Positions 42,938-49,838 of a DNA stretch of 64,000 nucleotides are shown in pieces. This DNA is from Bacteroidales bacterium (GTDB lineage Bacteria; Bacteroidota; Bacteroidia; Bacteroidales; UBA932). The notes below the pieces were generated by a model that saw only the letters and a program-made list of their open reading frames with translations, was not told the DNA's origin and searched no databases. The translations under genes and the position numbers were made by a program. The first letter of the stretch is position 1. Each line of letters begins with the position of its first letter. The stretch covers positions 434,001 to 498,000 of the forward strand of contig JAJFVD010000003.1 of NCBI GenBank assembly GCA_021371955.1. The letters are read 5' to 3'.

Positions 42938-43688
42938 CGCCGCAATTGAGATTGTAAATCTTACAAAGAGATACAAAAAAAAGATCAATCCCACACTCAA
43001 CGGGCTGAATCTTTCTATTCCGCAGGGTTCTCTGTTTGGAATCCTGGCACCCAACGGAGCAGGCAAAACCACAACTATTGAAATAATTTGCGGATTAAAG
43101 AAGTTTGACGGAGGGGATGTTTTTGTTGGAGGTTACTCAGTAAAGACAGATATTCGGAAAATAAAAAAACTCATCGGTCTTGTTCCTCAGGATATAGCTC
43201 TTTTCACATCACTCACAGGAAGGGAAAACCTGACCGTAATTGGCGGTATTTACGGAATTCATAAAGATGAACTTAAATCCAGAATTGATACTCTTCTTAA
43301 TCAATTTGGCCTTACAAACAGTGCAGACAAGCTTATTACCGAATACTCCGGCGGAATGAAACGGCGGATAAATCTTATTGCGGGCCTGCTTCACGCTCCG
43401 GAAATTTTAATTCTGGATGAACCCACGGTTGGAGTAGATGCGCAATCCCGAAACCTTATCCTTGAGGAACTTATTAAAATAAATAAAACCGGTACCACAA
43501 TACTTTTCATATCACATTATCTAGAAGAGGCAGAGTGTATTTGCGATACTGTTGCAATGATGGATGGCGGGAAGATAGTTTTGCAGGGGAATCCGCGTAC
43601 TCTGACTGATTCGGAGCCAGGATGCAAAAATCTTGAGGCACTTTACTTTAAATTAACCGGTAAACAGATGAGAGACAGCTATGAGTAG
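42927..43688 (+). CDS. ABC transporter ATP-binding protein
   Basis: A 253-residue ABC-2-type ATPase with Walker A GAGKTTT in PNGAGKTTTIEI, signature YSGGMKRRINL, Walker B ILILDEPTVGVD and the switch histidine in LFISHYLEEAE. It pairs with the permease gene that follows with an 8-nt overlap. The transporter is cluster-embedded and could export the resorcinol or finished pigment across the inner membrane, besides the MMPL exporter. The start overlaps the BtrH gene by 11 nt. Confidence 0.9.
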   Translation: MQNSAAIEIVNLTKRYKKKINPTLNGLNLSIPQGSLFGILAPNGAGKTTTIEIICGLKKFDGGDVFVGGYSVKTDIRKIKKLIGLVPQDIALFTSLTGRENLTVIGGIYGIHKDELKSRIDTLLNQFGLTNSADKLITEYSGGMKRRINLIAGLLHAPEILILDEPTVGVDAQSRNLILEELIKINKTGTTILFISHYLEEAECICDTVAMMDGGKIVLQGNPRTLTDSEPGCKNLEALYFKLTGKQMRDSYE

Positions 43689-44952
43689 ATTAAAGTATCT
43701 CCTGTACAAAGACTTCATTATGCTCTTCCGGGATATCGGAGGCATAATTCTTATGTTTATAATGCCTGCCATACTGGTAGTACTCATGGCAACCCTTCAG
43801 GATACCACTTTGAATGTTGTTAAGGGAGTTGACATACCATTGCTTTTTGTGAATAAAGACAATGGGGCGCTTGGCAATGCGGTATTTAAGGAGGTAGAAA
43901 ATTCCGGACTCTTTAAAATTTCGACAGAGGTAGAAGGAAAGGTGCCCACAAGGGAGGAAATGGAGAACCTTATATCCTCCAGCAAATATCTTTTGGGGAT
44001 CTATATACCGGAAGGCTCTACCGATAAGATAAAAGGAAATGTACAAAGATATGTCGTAAGCGCATTCAATGGTGTAGACAAACCTCCTTTTAAAGAAGAT
44101 GTAACTCTTTCCATACTTGTTGACCCTACTGCTAAAGGATATTTCTTTACTGTCTTAATGGGCACCCTAAGGGAGAAGGCTCAGAAAGTTCAGTTTGAGT
44201 TTATCATGAAGGAGATAACGAAAGAGGTAAACGAAATATCTCCTGTTGTTGTTTCTCCTACAAATTTTTCCGGTGAACAGTTCATTATAGACGCAAAATT
44301 TGCAAGAAAAGGGAAAAGCGAAATAGCCCCAAATTCCGTTCAGCATAATGTACCTGCATGGAGCCTTTTCGCTATATTTTTTATAGTAATATCTCTTTCC
44401 GGCAGCATTATTAAGGAGAGAGAGGCTGGAAGTTTTACAAGGCTCCTTACGATGCCATGCAGCTATGCAGAGTATCTGCTTAGCAAGTCAATTACATATC
44501 TTATGGTTGCACTTCTGCAGTTTGCCCTGATGCTGATTATAGGTGTTTATCTGTTGCCATTGTTCGGTCTACCCTCGCTGGAACTCGGACACTCTTATTT
44601 TGCCCTCTTCTTCATGGGATTTTCGGCAGCGGTTTCAGCAATAGGATACGGAGTTGCAATCGGCAATATTGCCAGGACCCATCAACAGGCATCGGTATTT
44701 GGGGCGGTGTCTGTCGTTTTACTTGCTGCAATAGGCGGTGTGTGGATTCCTGTATTCCTCATGTCGCCCGAGATGCAAATCATAAGCAAGTTGTCCCCTC
44801 TAAACTGGGGGATGTCCGGTTTTTACAGCCTGTTTCTCAGAGACGAGGGAATAATGTCTATTTTGCCGGAAAGTGGCGCAATGCTTTTGTTTGGTGCCGG
44901 TTGTTTCTTTCTGGCTCTTTTGTATAACAGGAAATATCGCATGAATAAATAA
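43681..44952 (+). CDS. ABC-2 type transporter permease
   Basis: A 423-residue ABC-2 membrane subunit: one N-terminal helix (GGIILMFIMPAILVVLMATL), a large extracytoplasmic domain (about residues 50-220), then five helices, including AIFFIVISLSGSII and AVSVVLLAAIGGVW. This is the YhhJ/DrrB-like layout used for drugs and lipids. It acts with the ATPase encoded just upstream. It is followed after 24 nt by the second acyl carrier protein gene, the last of the run. Confidence 0.88.
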   Translation: MSRLKYLLYKDFIMLFRDIGGIILMFIMPAILVVLMATLQDTTLNVVKGVDIPLLFVNKDNGALGNAVFKEVENSGLFKISTEVEGKVPTREEMENLISSSKYLLGIYIPEGSTDKIKGNVQRYVVSAFNGVDKPPFKEDVTLSILVDPTAKGYFFTVLMGTLREKAQKVQFEFIMKEITKEVNEISPVVVSPTNFSGEQFIIDAKFARKGKSEIAPNSVQHNVPAWSLFAIFFIVISLSGSIIKEREAGSFTRLLTMPCSYAEYLLSKSITYLMVALLQFALMLIIGVYLLPLFGLPSLELGHSYFALFFMGFSAAVSAIGYGVAIGNIARTHQQASVFGAVSVVLLAAIGGVWIPVFLMSPEMQIISKLSPLNWGMSGFYSLFLRDEGIMSILPESGAMLLFGAGCFFLALLYNRKYRMNK

Positions 44953-44976
44953 TAACTAACAAACTATATACATACT

Positions 44977-45234
44977 ATGGACGAACTGATTCTTCAACTT
45001 AAAAAACAAATCATCGAAGCATTAAATCTGGAAGAGATTACCCCTGAAAATATCGACACAGATGCTCCTTTGTTTGGAGAAGGGCTGGGACTGGATTCAA
45101 TTGATGCATTGGAGCTTGTAATTCTTCTTGAGAGAGAGTATGGCATTCGCATGGAAGACCCGAAAGCCAATAAAGAAGTTTTCAAATCGGTAAGAACTCT
45201 TGCCGAGTATATTGAAAAAAACAGGAAATCGTAA
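44977..45234 (+). CDS. Acyl carrier protein 2 of the pigment cluster
   Basis: An 85-residue carrier protein with S41 in GLGLDSIDALEL as phosphopantetheine site. It is the last gene of the run and lies in the darA-darB-BtrH-ABC module, so it probably carries the chains joined by DarB or presented to the BtrH-type enzyme; DarC-type carriers have been described next to darA/darB. It ends 2 nt from the stop of a convergent gene, with no terminator hairpin in between. Confidence 0.92.
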   Translation: MDELILQLKKQIIEALNLEEITPENIDTDAPLFGEGLGLDSIDALELVILLEREYGIRMEDPKANKEVFKSVRTLAEYIEKNRKS

Positions 45235-45236
45235 TT

Positions 45237-45596
45237 TTATTTTAAATCAAGTTCGATACTTACATCGCATCTTATTGGTTTTCCATTTGCACGGCCTGGT
45301 TTGAACCTTGATAGTTTTTTTACTGCTTTGGATACTCTTTTAATGAGTACCGGATCGTCAATGCCATATATGGAAGCATTAAATGCTTTTCCTCTTTTAT
45401 CAACGGAAAAGTTTAACCGGAACGAAACCGGATATGATATTTTTTCTCCTTTAGATTTACTGCTGAGGTTGTGGTACAACTCTTTTTTCAGCTCGGAGAC
45501 TCCTCCGGGAAACAGGGGAGCGATTTGCCTGTTTTGTCCCGGACAAAGTGTTGTTAAGAAAAGAACAAGAAATATGGTTAAAAAGTATTTTACCAT
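45237..45596 (-). CDS. Secreted TonB C-terminal-like protein
   Basis: A 119-residue secreted protein with a signal peptide (MVKYFLTIFLVLFLTTLCPG) and one TonB_C-like domain (FRLNFSVDKRGKAFNASIYG ... LSRFKPGRANGKPIRCDVSIEL). It has no transmembrane anchor or proline-rich linker, so it is not a working TonB. Its function is unknown. It starts 15 nt after the 3' end of tRNA-Gly on the same strand and may be transcribed through the tRNA gene. Confidence 0.75.
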   Translation of the reverse strand: MVKYFLTIFLVLFLTTLCPGQNRQIAPLFPGGVSELKKELYHNLSSKSKGEKISYPVSFRLNFSVDKRGKAFNASIYGIDDPVLIKRVSKAVKKLSRFKPGRANGKPIRCDVSIELDLK

Positions 45597-45610
45597 TTTT
45601 CATGAATTTG

Positions 45611-45683
45611 AGCGGAAAACGAGATTCGAACTCGCGACCCTCAGCTTGGGAAGCTGATGCTCTACCAACTGAGCTATTTCCGC
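45611..45683 (-). tRNA. tRNA-Gly (anticodon CCC)
   Basis: A 73-nt cloverleaf on the minus strand: acceptor GCGGAAA pairs with TTTCCGC, D arm with AGCTCAGTTGGTAGAGC, anticodon stem TCAGC/GCTGA with loop TTCCCAA (anticodon CCC), variable loop GGGTC, T arm GCGAG-TTCGAAT-CTCGT. The discriminator base is T and no CCA is encoded. The CCC anticodon reads GGG glycine codons, the less common isoacceptor. A -7 box lies just upstream. Confidence 0.96.
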
Positions 45684-45693
45684 AATCTTGGTG

Positions 45694-45701
45694 CAAATAT
45701 A
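45694..45701 (-). promoter_or_regulatory. -7 promoter box of tRNA-Gly
   Basis: The minus strand reads TATATTTG, an exact TAnnTTTG match, ending 10 nt before the mature tRNA 5' end at 45683. The expected start of transcription is about 4 nt before the tRNA. Confidence 0.6.
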
Positions 45702-45743
45702 GGCAAAATTTTAAACCCTTTTCCTATTGCACCGTTGGTTTTT

Positions 45744-47297
45744 CTATTCTTTAATCAGCAAAATGGCATCTGCAGTCTCGCCTGATTGAGCGACACCCTT
45801 CCATTTGAATTTACCGCTATTTTTCTGATTAACGATTCCGGCTTTTATCCATCTGTTTTCGTGCTCATCAAAGGTGGTACCGGCAGGACCTACGAACCAG
45901 ACGAATAGTTTGTAATTGCCTTTTTCCAGATACGGTTTGCTGAAATATATTTTTGACTTTTCCTTTTTGCTTTTAAGAAAATTGTCTCCAAAAAAGACTT
46001 TACTGCTGTCTGAAATATTTTCCCATCTTCTTTTTGAAAATTTTGCAGGTTCTAGAATTATTCTGGAGTTTCCGTCAATTTTTAAAAAGTCGTAAACAGC
46101 ATTAAAAGAGTTTAAACCCAAAGCAGACAGGCTTTCTGTAGAGACCCACTCTCCTGCAGGATTGTTCGTGAAGAAAGTGTACGGAGTTTCAAAAGTGATT
46201 GGAACGGTCTTTTCTCCGAACTGATTCCATATCCACCCTTCGGGATACCTTGAGCCCATATCGGAGAAGCTTTGATCTCCCGGAGCATAGTAATTTCTAT
46301 CGCCCATTGTAAGAGAGGAGAGGAGTATCTGTTTTCCCAAAAATCTGCCACTGGTAGATTTGGCAGTATGTATCCAGTAGGTAGCAGAGTTTGCAATCTG
46401 GGAGTGCATATTAAGCAGCAAATCAAATGGAGCTTCTGCAGTCAGTTGAGAAATTTTCTTTTTAAGCAGTTTTACTTCGGGCATTGTAAGTGAATCCGGT
46501 CTGTCCCAGTTTATCTCTATATTCACTCCGGTTGATGTTGAACGTGAATATCCGCCGGCAACCCCATCGGGATTAATCATAGGGACAATGTAGAACACTG
46601 TTTCACGCCTCATATCTCTGGCCTCAGGGGTGTCTGCAACAATATTATTGATGAGTGCTTCAAGATGCCAGTTTGCAGGCTGTTCGCTGGGGTGGGAGCG
46701 GCCATGTATCCATACTCTTTTCTTCCCTTTATCCGGGATAGAAGTATCTGTAATCGTGAGCATGTCTACTGCAAGACCATTCTGGCTCTTACCTATCTCT
46801 TCCACTTTAACGAATGGCTTTTGAGCCCACTCTCTTATTTTTGACTGGTTTCTTGAGTATGTGTATGGAATATAATGACTTATATAGACGGTGTCTTTCT
46901 GGAAAATCTTAAAAACCTGGTTGCGGTTAATGTTCTCAGATGCATCAAACCGTTTGAAATTTATACCGTCATAGCTGTAAAATGGTCTGATTGCTTCAGA
47001 ATTCTTTATGTTCAGGAAAATTTGCTTTCCCTTAACACCAGTCATTTTAAAATAGTACCATCTTGCACTTGGTGCCAAAGCTGTGTCAATAGGGTTAAGT
47101 GGGTCGAACCTTGAAAAAATATTGACAGAATAAATTTTCAGAGAATCCTTATCCGAGATTTTCACTTTCGAAGAGTCAATAATCTCATATTTACCAAGGC
47201 TCCCTGACTCGAATTCGGATGAAACCCGAACCTGTGAAAAAAGAAAACTACTGCAAAACAAGGTAGGCAGTAGCATGCAGATTAGTGTTTTCGGCAT
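45744..47297 (-). CDS. Secreted M14-family zinc carboxypeptidase
   Basis: A 517-residue exported metallocarboxypeptidase. After a signal peptide (to about residue 21, FSQ) comes an N-terminal beta-domain (about 25-160) like that of cytosolic carboxypeptidases of the AGBL type, then the M14 domain with H202-x2-E205 in GRSHPSEQP, the substrate-binding arginine region (NPDGV, then SRSTSTGVNIEINWDRP), the third zinc ligand in LLNMHSQI and catalytic glutamate in ITFETPYTFF. The last 100 residues form a beta-rich accessory domain. It would remove C-terminal residues from peptides outside the cytoplasm. It is downstream of the zeta-type gene on the same strand. Confidence 0.85.
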   Translation of the reverse strand: MPKTLICMLLPTLFCSSFLFSQVRVSSEFESGSLGKYEIIDSSKVKISDKDSLKIYSVNIFSRFDPLNPIDTALAPSARWYYFKMTGVKGKQIFLNIKNSEAIRPFYSYDGINFKRFDASENINRNQVFKIFQKDTVYISHYIPYTYSRNQSKIREWAQKPFVKVEEIGKSQNGLAVDMLTITDTSIPDKGKKRVWIHGRSHPSEQPANWHLEALINNIVADTPEARDMRRETVFYIVPMINPDGVAGGYSRSTSTGVNIEINWDRPDSLTMPEVKLLKKKISQLTAEAPFDLLLNMHSQIANSATYWIHTAKSTSGRFLGKQILLSSLTMGDRNYYAPGDQSFSDMGSRYPEGWIWNQFGEKTVPITFETPYTFFTNNPAGEWVSTESLSALGLNSFNAVYDFLKIDGNSRIILEPAKFSKRRWENISDSSKVFFGDNFLKSKKEKSKIYFSKPYLEKGNYKLFVWFVGPAGTTFDEHENRWIKAGIVNQKNSGKFKWKGVAQSGETADAILLIKE

Positions 47298-47323
47298 AGT
47301 CTTTAAAATATATAAGCTGATTA

Positions 47324-47479
47324 TTACAGCTCTGTAGCTTTTACTTTTACCACTTTACCCCTGTTGGAGAAAGCGAGCTCGGAGTTGTTCTTCTTTTTCT
47401 CCTGAATAAGTCGGTGAAACGCGATGTTTAAGCCATTGAGAATGTTTTGTCTTAGCTCTCTAGTCTCTAGTTCGCTCAT
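47324..47479 (-). CDS. 51-residue partner of the zeta-type kinase (putative antitoxin)
   Basis: A small gene on the minus strand from ATG 47479 to the TAA at 47324-47326. The product reads MSELETRELRQNILNGL, then FHRLIQEKKKNNSELAFS, then RGKVVKVKATEL. The pattern of a helical N-terminus followed by KKKNNSEL..S..GKVVKVKA resembles the small partner proteins often found beside zeta-family kinases. Its start is inside the last codons of the kinase gene (20-nt overlap), so it should be translationally coupled. The usual order has the small protein first; here it is second. The antitoxin role is inference. Confidence 0.65.
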   Translation of the reverse strand: MSELETRELRQNILNGLNIAFHRLIQEKKKNNSELAFSNRGKVVKVKATEL

Positions 47480-48041
47480 AATTAGCTATTTTGTTGTAGG
47501 TAGGTTTATTGTAAATTTTTTCTTCCATCGCTTTACCGCCCTCTGCTATAAGCTCTTGCGGTATAGTTGAATTGTTTATTATCATCCAATATTCACATAA
47601 CGGAATATAAAGCGAAAATAGGTGTTTTAATCCAATATCGTATCGTCTTCGGATAGTTTTTTCATCAATATTATGCCCGCCCGAAGCGACCCTCATCTTA
47701 ACTCTCTCAACTGCAAGGTTTGGAACGCTAAGCCAAAAGAAAAGAAGAGTTACTTTATATCCATTTTCCTGTGCAAATTTTATCATTTTTGCATGGGTTC
47801 TTGTAGCAAGCGTTGTTTCGAGTGCAAAATCTGTGCCGTTGGCAATGAGATTTTGTATCCTTTCTATCATTATTTTTCCGGCCTGAATTGACGCACTTTC
47901 GGGTTTAAAAGGGGAGAGCCCTTTGGCAATTTCGTCGGCATTTACGAATTCTTTACAATGCAGCATCTCCGGCAGTATTGTATATGAAGCAGTTGTTTTT
48001 CCTGCTCCGTTACATCCGGATATTATATATAATTTAGGCAT
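47460..48041 (-). CDS. Zeta-toxin family ATPase/kinase
   Basis: A 193-residue P-loop protein of the zeta/PezT-like group: Walker A GCNGAGKTT (residues 9-17), VNADEIAKGL with the base-like aspartate, ETTLATRTH, and an arginine-rich RVASGGHNIDEKTIRRRY segment. Zeta toxins phosphorylate UDP-N-acetylamino sugars and block wall synthesis; this single-domain, Gram-negative-type relative may instead be a general kinase. It has its own -7 box at 48062-48069 (minus). The 51-residue gene overlaps its 3' end. Confidence 0.83.
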   Translation of the reverse strand: MPKLYIISGCNGAGKTTASYTILPEMLHCKEFVNADEIAKGLSPFKPESASIQAGKIMIERIQNLIANGTDFALETTLATRTHAKMIKFAQENGYKVTLLFFWLSVPNLAVERVKMRVASGGHNIDEKTIRRRYDIGLKHLFSLYIPLCEYWMIINNSTIPQELIAEGGKAMEEKIYNKPTYNKIANYERTRD

Positions 48042-48061
48042 CTGCTATATTGTATTATTAC

Positions 48062-48069
48062 CAAATATA
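48062..48069 (-). promoter_or_regulatory. -7 promoter box of the zeta-type gene
   Basis: TATATTTG on the minus strand, an exact match to TAnnTTTG, placed 20 nt before the ATG at 48041 and directly after the stop codon of the upstream TIGR02757 gene. Confidence 0.6.
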
Positions 48070-48777
48070 CTATTTTTTTCGTGAAGCGGCGTAAGCAAAA
48101 AGAGCAAAATCGCCAAGACACGGGTCATCCGGAAATACTTTTGTCAGAAAGTCGGTAATCTCAACCGCGGTCCTTATATCGGCACTTTTTCTTTTAGTTA
48201 TTTCCAGTTCAAGGGCACTCCTGTGAACATGAACATCAAGAGGAATAATCAGCCCGGAAGAAGGTATATTTTTCCATATCCCAAGGTCTACTTTATTGTC
48301 ATTTCTTACCAGCCATCTCCTTAGCATATGAATCTTCTTGTTTGCAGCGTTTTTATCGGATTTCTTACCGTAAATACGCTCCCTGATTTCATCAGGAGAA
48401 AGAGATTCGAGAGATTTTTCCTTTGAGTAGAAACCTTTAAGCCGTTCACAAATCAACGCAAATTCGCTCCATTTTATCGTTCTGTGAAGGCTCTTATCTT
48501 CTCTGCGGTATTCGCCCTTCATTACATAGCTGTAGGGATTCCATTGCATTTCGTCCATCGCTCTCCTGCAGTCTCTCACAATCATCTCCCGTCTTCCCCA
48601 TGCCAGATGCGCGGCAATTACGGCCGATATTTCGATATCCTGAAGAGTTGCTTCCTTGTTTTTGTAAAGCAAAAAAAAGTGTTTCGGTATTGATATGGGG
48701 TCTGTTATAAAATATTCCGGAGAGTTATACTCCATAGCAAGAAGTCTTAATCTTTCGGCAACTGTATTATAATCCAT
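48070..48777 (-). CDS. TIGR02757 family protein
   Basis: A 235-residue member of the conserved TIGR02757 family (DUF2400), typical of Bacteroidetes. Visible family features are AAHLAWGRREMIVRDCRR, MRRWLVRNDNKVDLGIW and PLDVHVHRSALEL. The fold has been compared with helix-hairpin-helix DNA glycosylases, but no function is established. It is driven by a -7 box at 48795-48802 (minus), 17 nt before the ATG at 48777, divergent from the lipoprotein gene. Confidence 0.88.
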   Translation of the reverse strand: MDYNTVAERLRLLAMEYNSPEYFITDPISIPKHFFLLYKNKEATLQDIEISAVIAAHLAWGRREMIVRDCRRAMDEMQWNPYSYVMKGEYRREDKSLHRTIKWSEFALICERLKGFYSKEKSLESLSPDEIRERIYGKKSDKNAANKKIHMLRRWLVRNDNKVDLGIWKNIPSSGLIIPLDVHVHRSALELEITKRKSADIRTAVEITDFLTKVFPDDPCLGDFALFAYAASRKK

Positions 48778-48794
48778 CCTTTTATTTTAATGTT

Positions 48795-48802
48795 CAAATT
48801 TA
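48795..48802 (-). promoter_or_regulatory. -7 promoter box of the TIGR02757 gene
   Basis: Minus strand TAAATTTG, an exact match to the Bacteroidetes -7 consensus, 17 nt before the ATG at 48777. It faces away from the box at 48834-48841 in the same 103-nt gap. Confidence 0.6.
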
Positions 48803-48833
48803 TGAAATTTATGACCATCTATTTTCTTTTCGT

Positions 48834-48841
48834 TAACTTTG
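48834..48841 (+). promoter_or_regulatory. -7 promoter box of the small lipoprotein gene
   Basis: TAACTTTG, an exact match to TAnnTTTG, 39 nt before the ATG at 48881. The transcript would have a leader of about 33 nt, very AT-rich. Confidence 0.6.
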
Positions 48842-48880
48842 ATTTAGAAAATGCAGGTTTAATAAATAAATAACAGATAT

Positions 48881-49309
48881 ATGAAACTGAGTATTAGGGC
48901 AATTCTTTTATCTCTGATTGTCGTATCCGGATTTTTTCTCGTTTATTCCTGTGAAAAAGACGGCAGGGAACCTGTTGCCGGAGCATATTACGGCAAAATA
49001 ACCATACCGGGAATGGAAACGCCGGAAAGCTCCTGTGTTGAAGTTAAAGGACCGGTTCTGGGAAAAGGGGTAATAACTTTATATGATTTCCCGTTGTTAT
49101 CCGGGCAGGATTTAGTTGTTCCTCTTGTTAACATTACACGTACCGTTGACGGTTATTCAATGGATTTTACCGGAAACCTACTTCCAGGAGTCAATGCCGA
49201 AATAGCAGGAACCGGCGATGGTTTCAATTTGAATATGACAATAGACATCAATGTAGGCGGGGTTCCAATGGTTGTCTCATTTAGCGGCATAAAACCCACT
49301 ATGGATTGA
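48881..49309 (+). CDS. Small lipoprotein with calycin-like beta domain
   Basis: A 142-residue lipoprotein: signal sequence ending in LVYSC (lipid cysteine at residue 24) and a beta-rich body with alternating polar/hydrophobic strands (AYYGKITIPGM, VITLYDFPLL, FNLNMTIDINVGGVPMVVSF). This resembles the calycin-like lipoproteins common in Bacteroidales. No function is known. It is monocistronic, with its own promoter and a strong terminator. Confidence 0.75.
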   Translation: MKLSIRAILLSLIVVSGFFLVYSCEKDGREPVAGAYYGKITIPGMETPESSCVEVKGPVLGKGVITLYDFPLLSGQDLVVPLVNITRTVDGYSMDFTGNLLPGVNAEIAGTGDGFNLNMTIDINVGGVPMVVSFSGIKPTMD

Positions 49310-49338
49310 TAAGTACTTCCGACTTTTATAAATATTCG

Positions 49339-49365
49339 GGCCACTTAATTTGTGGCCTTTTTTTT
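49339..49365 (+). terminator. Rho-independent terminator of the lipoprotein gene
   Basis: Stem GGCCAC (49339-49344) and GTGGCC (49352-49357) with a 7-nt loop, followed by eight T residues (49358-49365). It is 30 nt after the stop codon. Confidence 0.88.
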
Positions 49366-49380
49366 GCATTCAATTGTTTA

Positions 49381-49416
49381 AACTAATTAAATAGTTGTAA
49401 AACTAAAAATATAGTT
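49381..49416. promoter_or_regulatory. Tandem operator upstream of blaI
   Basis: Two copies of AACTA-N6-TAGTT (49381-49396 and 49401-49416), start-to-start distance 20 bp, about two helical turns. They end 2 bp before the -7 box at 49418-49425, so bound repressor would cover the -33 region. Repressors of the BlaI family bind short inverted repeats next to their own promoter, so these are the likely autoregulatory sites, although the half-site differs from the TACA/TGTA of staphylococcal BlaI. Confidence 0.65.
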
Positions 49417-49417
49417 A

Positions 49418-49425
49418 TATATTTG
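49418..49425 (+). promoter_or_regulatory. -7 promoter box of blaI-blaR1
   Basis: TATATTTG, an exact TAnnTTTG match, 16 nt before the ATG at 49442 and immediately after the tandem operator. Confidence 0.65.
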
Positions 49426-49441
49426 AAAAAATAAAAAATCA

Positions 49442-49822
49442 ATGAAAACCAAAAAGGAAATAAGAGAACTTACCAAGGCAGAGCTTCAGATAATGCAGCT
49501 TTTGTGGAAAAAGGACCATGCATTTGTCAATGAACTTATTGAGGAGATGCAGGAGCCAAAACCGGCATATAATACAGTTTCCACAATTGTCCGGATACTT
49601 GAAAAGAAAGGATTTGTTTCCCACAAGACTTTCGGCAAGTCTCATCAGTACTTCCCGATTGTTGAAAGAGAAATTTACCTCAAATCGTATATGGGAAATA
49701 TGCTTTCTTCATTTTTCTCGGGCTCGGTTTCAAACATGGTTTCTTTCCTTTCTAAAAAGGAAGGAATCACTCTTAAAGAGGCCGACGAGATAATGGAGAT
49801 TATTTCTAAAAACAAAAAATAA
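49442..49822 (+). CDS. BlaI/MecI/CopY family transcriptional repressor
   Basis: A 126-residue winged-helix repressor: LTKAELQIMQLLWKKDHAFVNELIEEM, then the recognition helix region KPAYNTVSTIVRILEKKGFVSHK, and a C-terminal dimerisation part (SMGNMLS... VSFLSKKEGITLKEADEIMEII). In BlaR1 systems the sensor leads to cleavage of BlaI. It precedes the sensor gene by 16 nt and is preceded by a tandem inverted-repeat operator, a standard autoregulated pair. No beta-lactamase gene is nearby, so the signal is probably another envelope stress. Confidence 0.92.
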   Translation: MKTKKEIRELTKAELQIMQLLWKKDHAFVNELIEEMQEPKPAYNTVSTIVRILEKKGFVSHKTFGKSHQYFPIVEREIYLKSYMGNMLSSFFSGSVSNMVSFLSKKEGITLKEADEIMEIISKNKK

Positions 49823-49838
49823 TTTAATATTTATTAAT

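Noticed and set aside
45611..45683. tRNA-Gly as an integration site for the pigment cluster
   Set aside because: The tRNA is close to the cluster end, but I found no integrase gene and no repeat of the tRNA 3' end near 16 kb.
49381..49416. Short CRISPR-like array
   Set aside because: Only two 16-bp palindromes with a 4-bp separation; position and symmetry fit a repressor operator.
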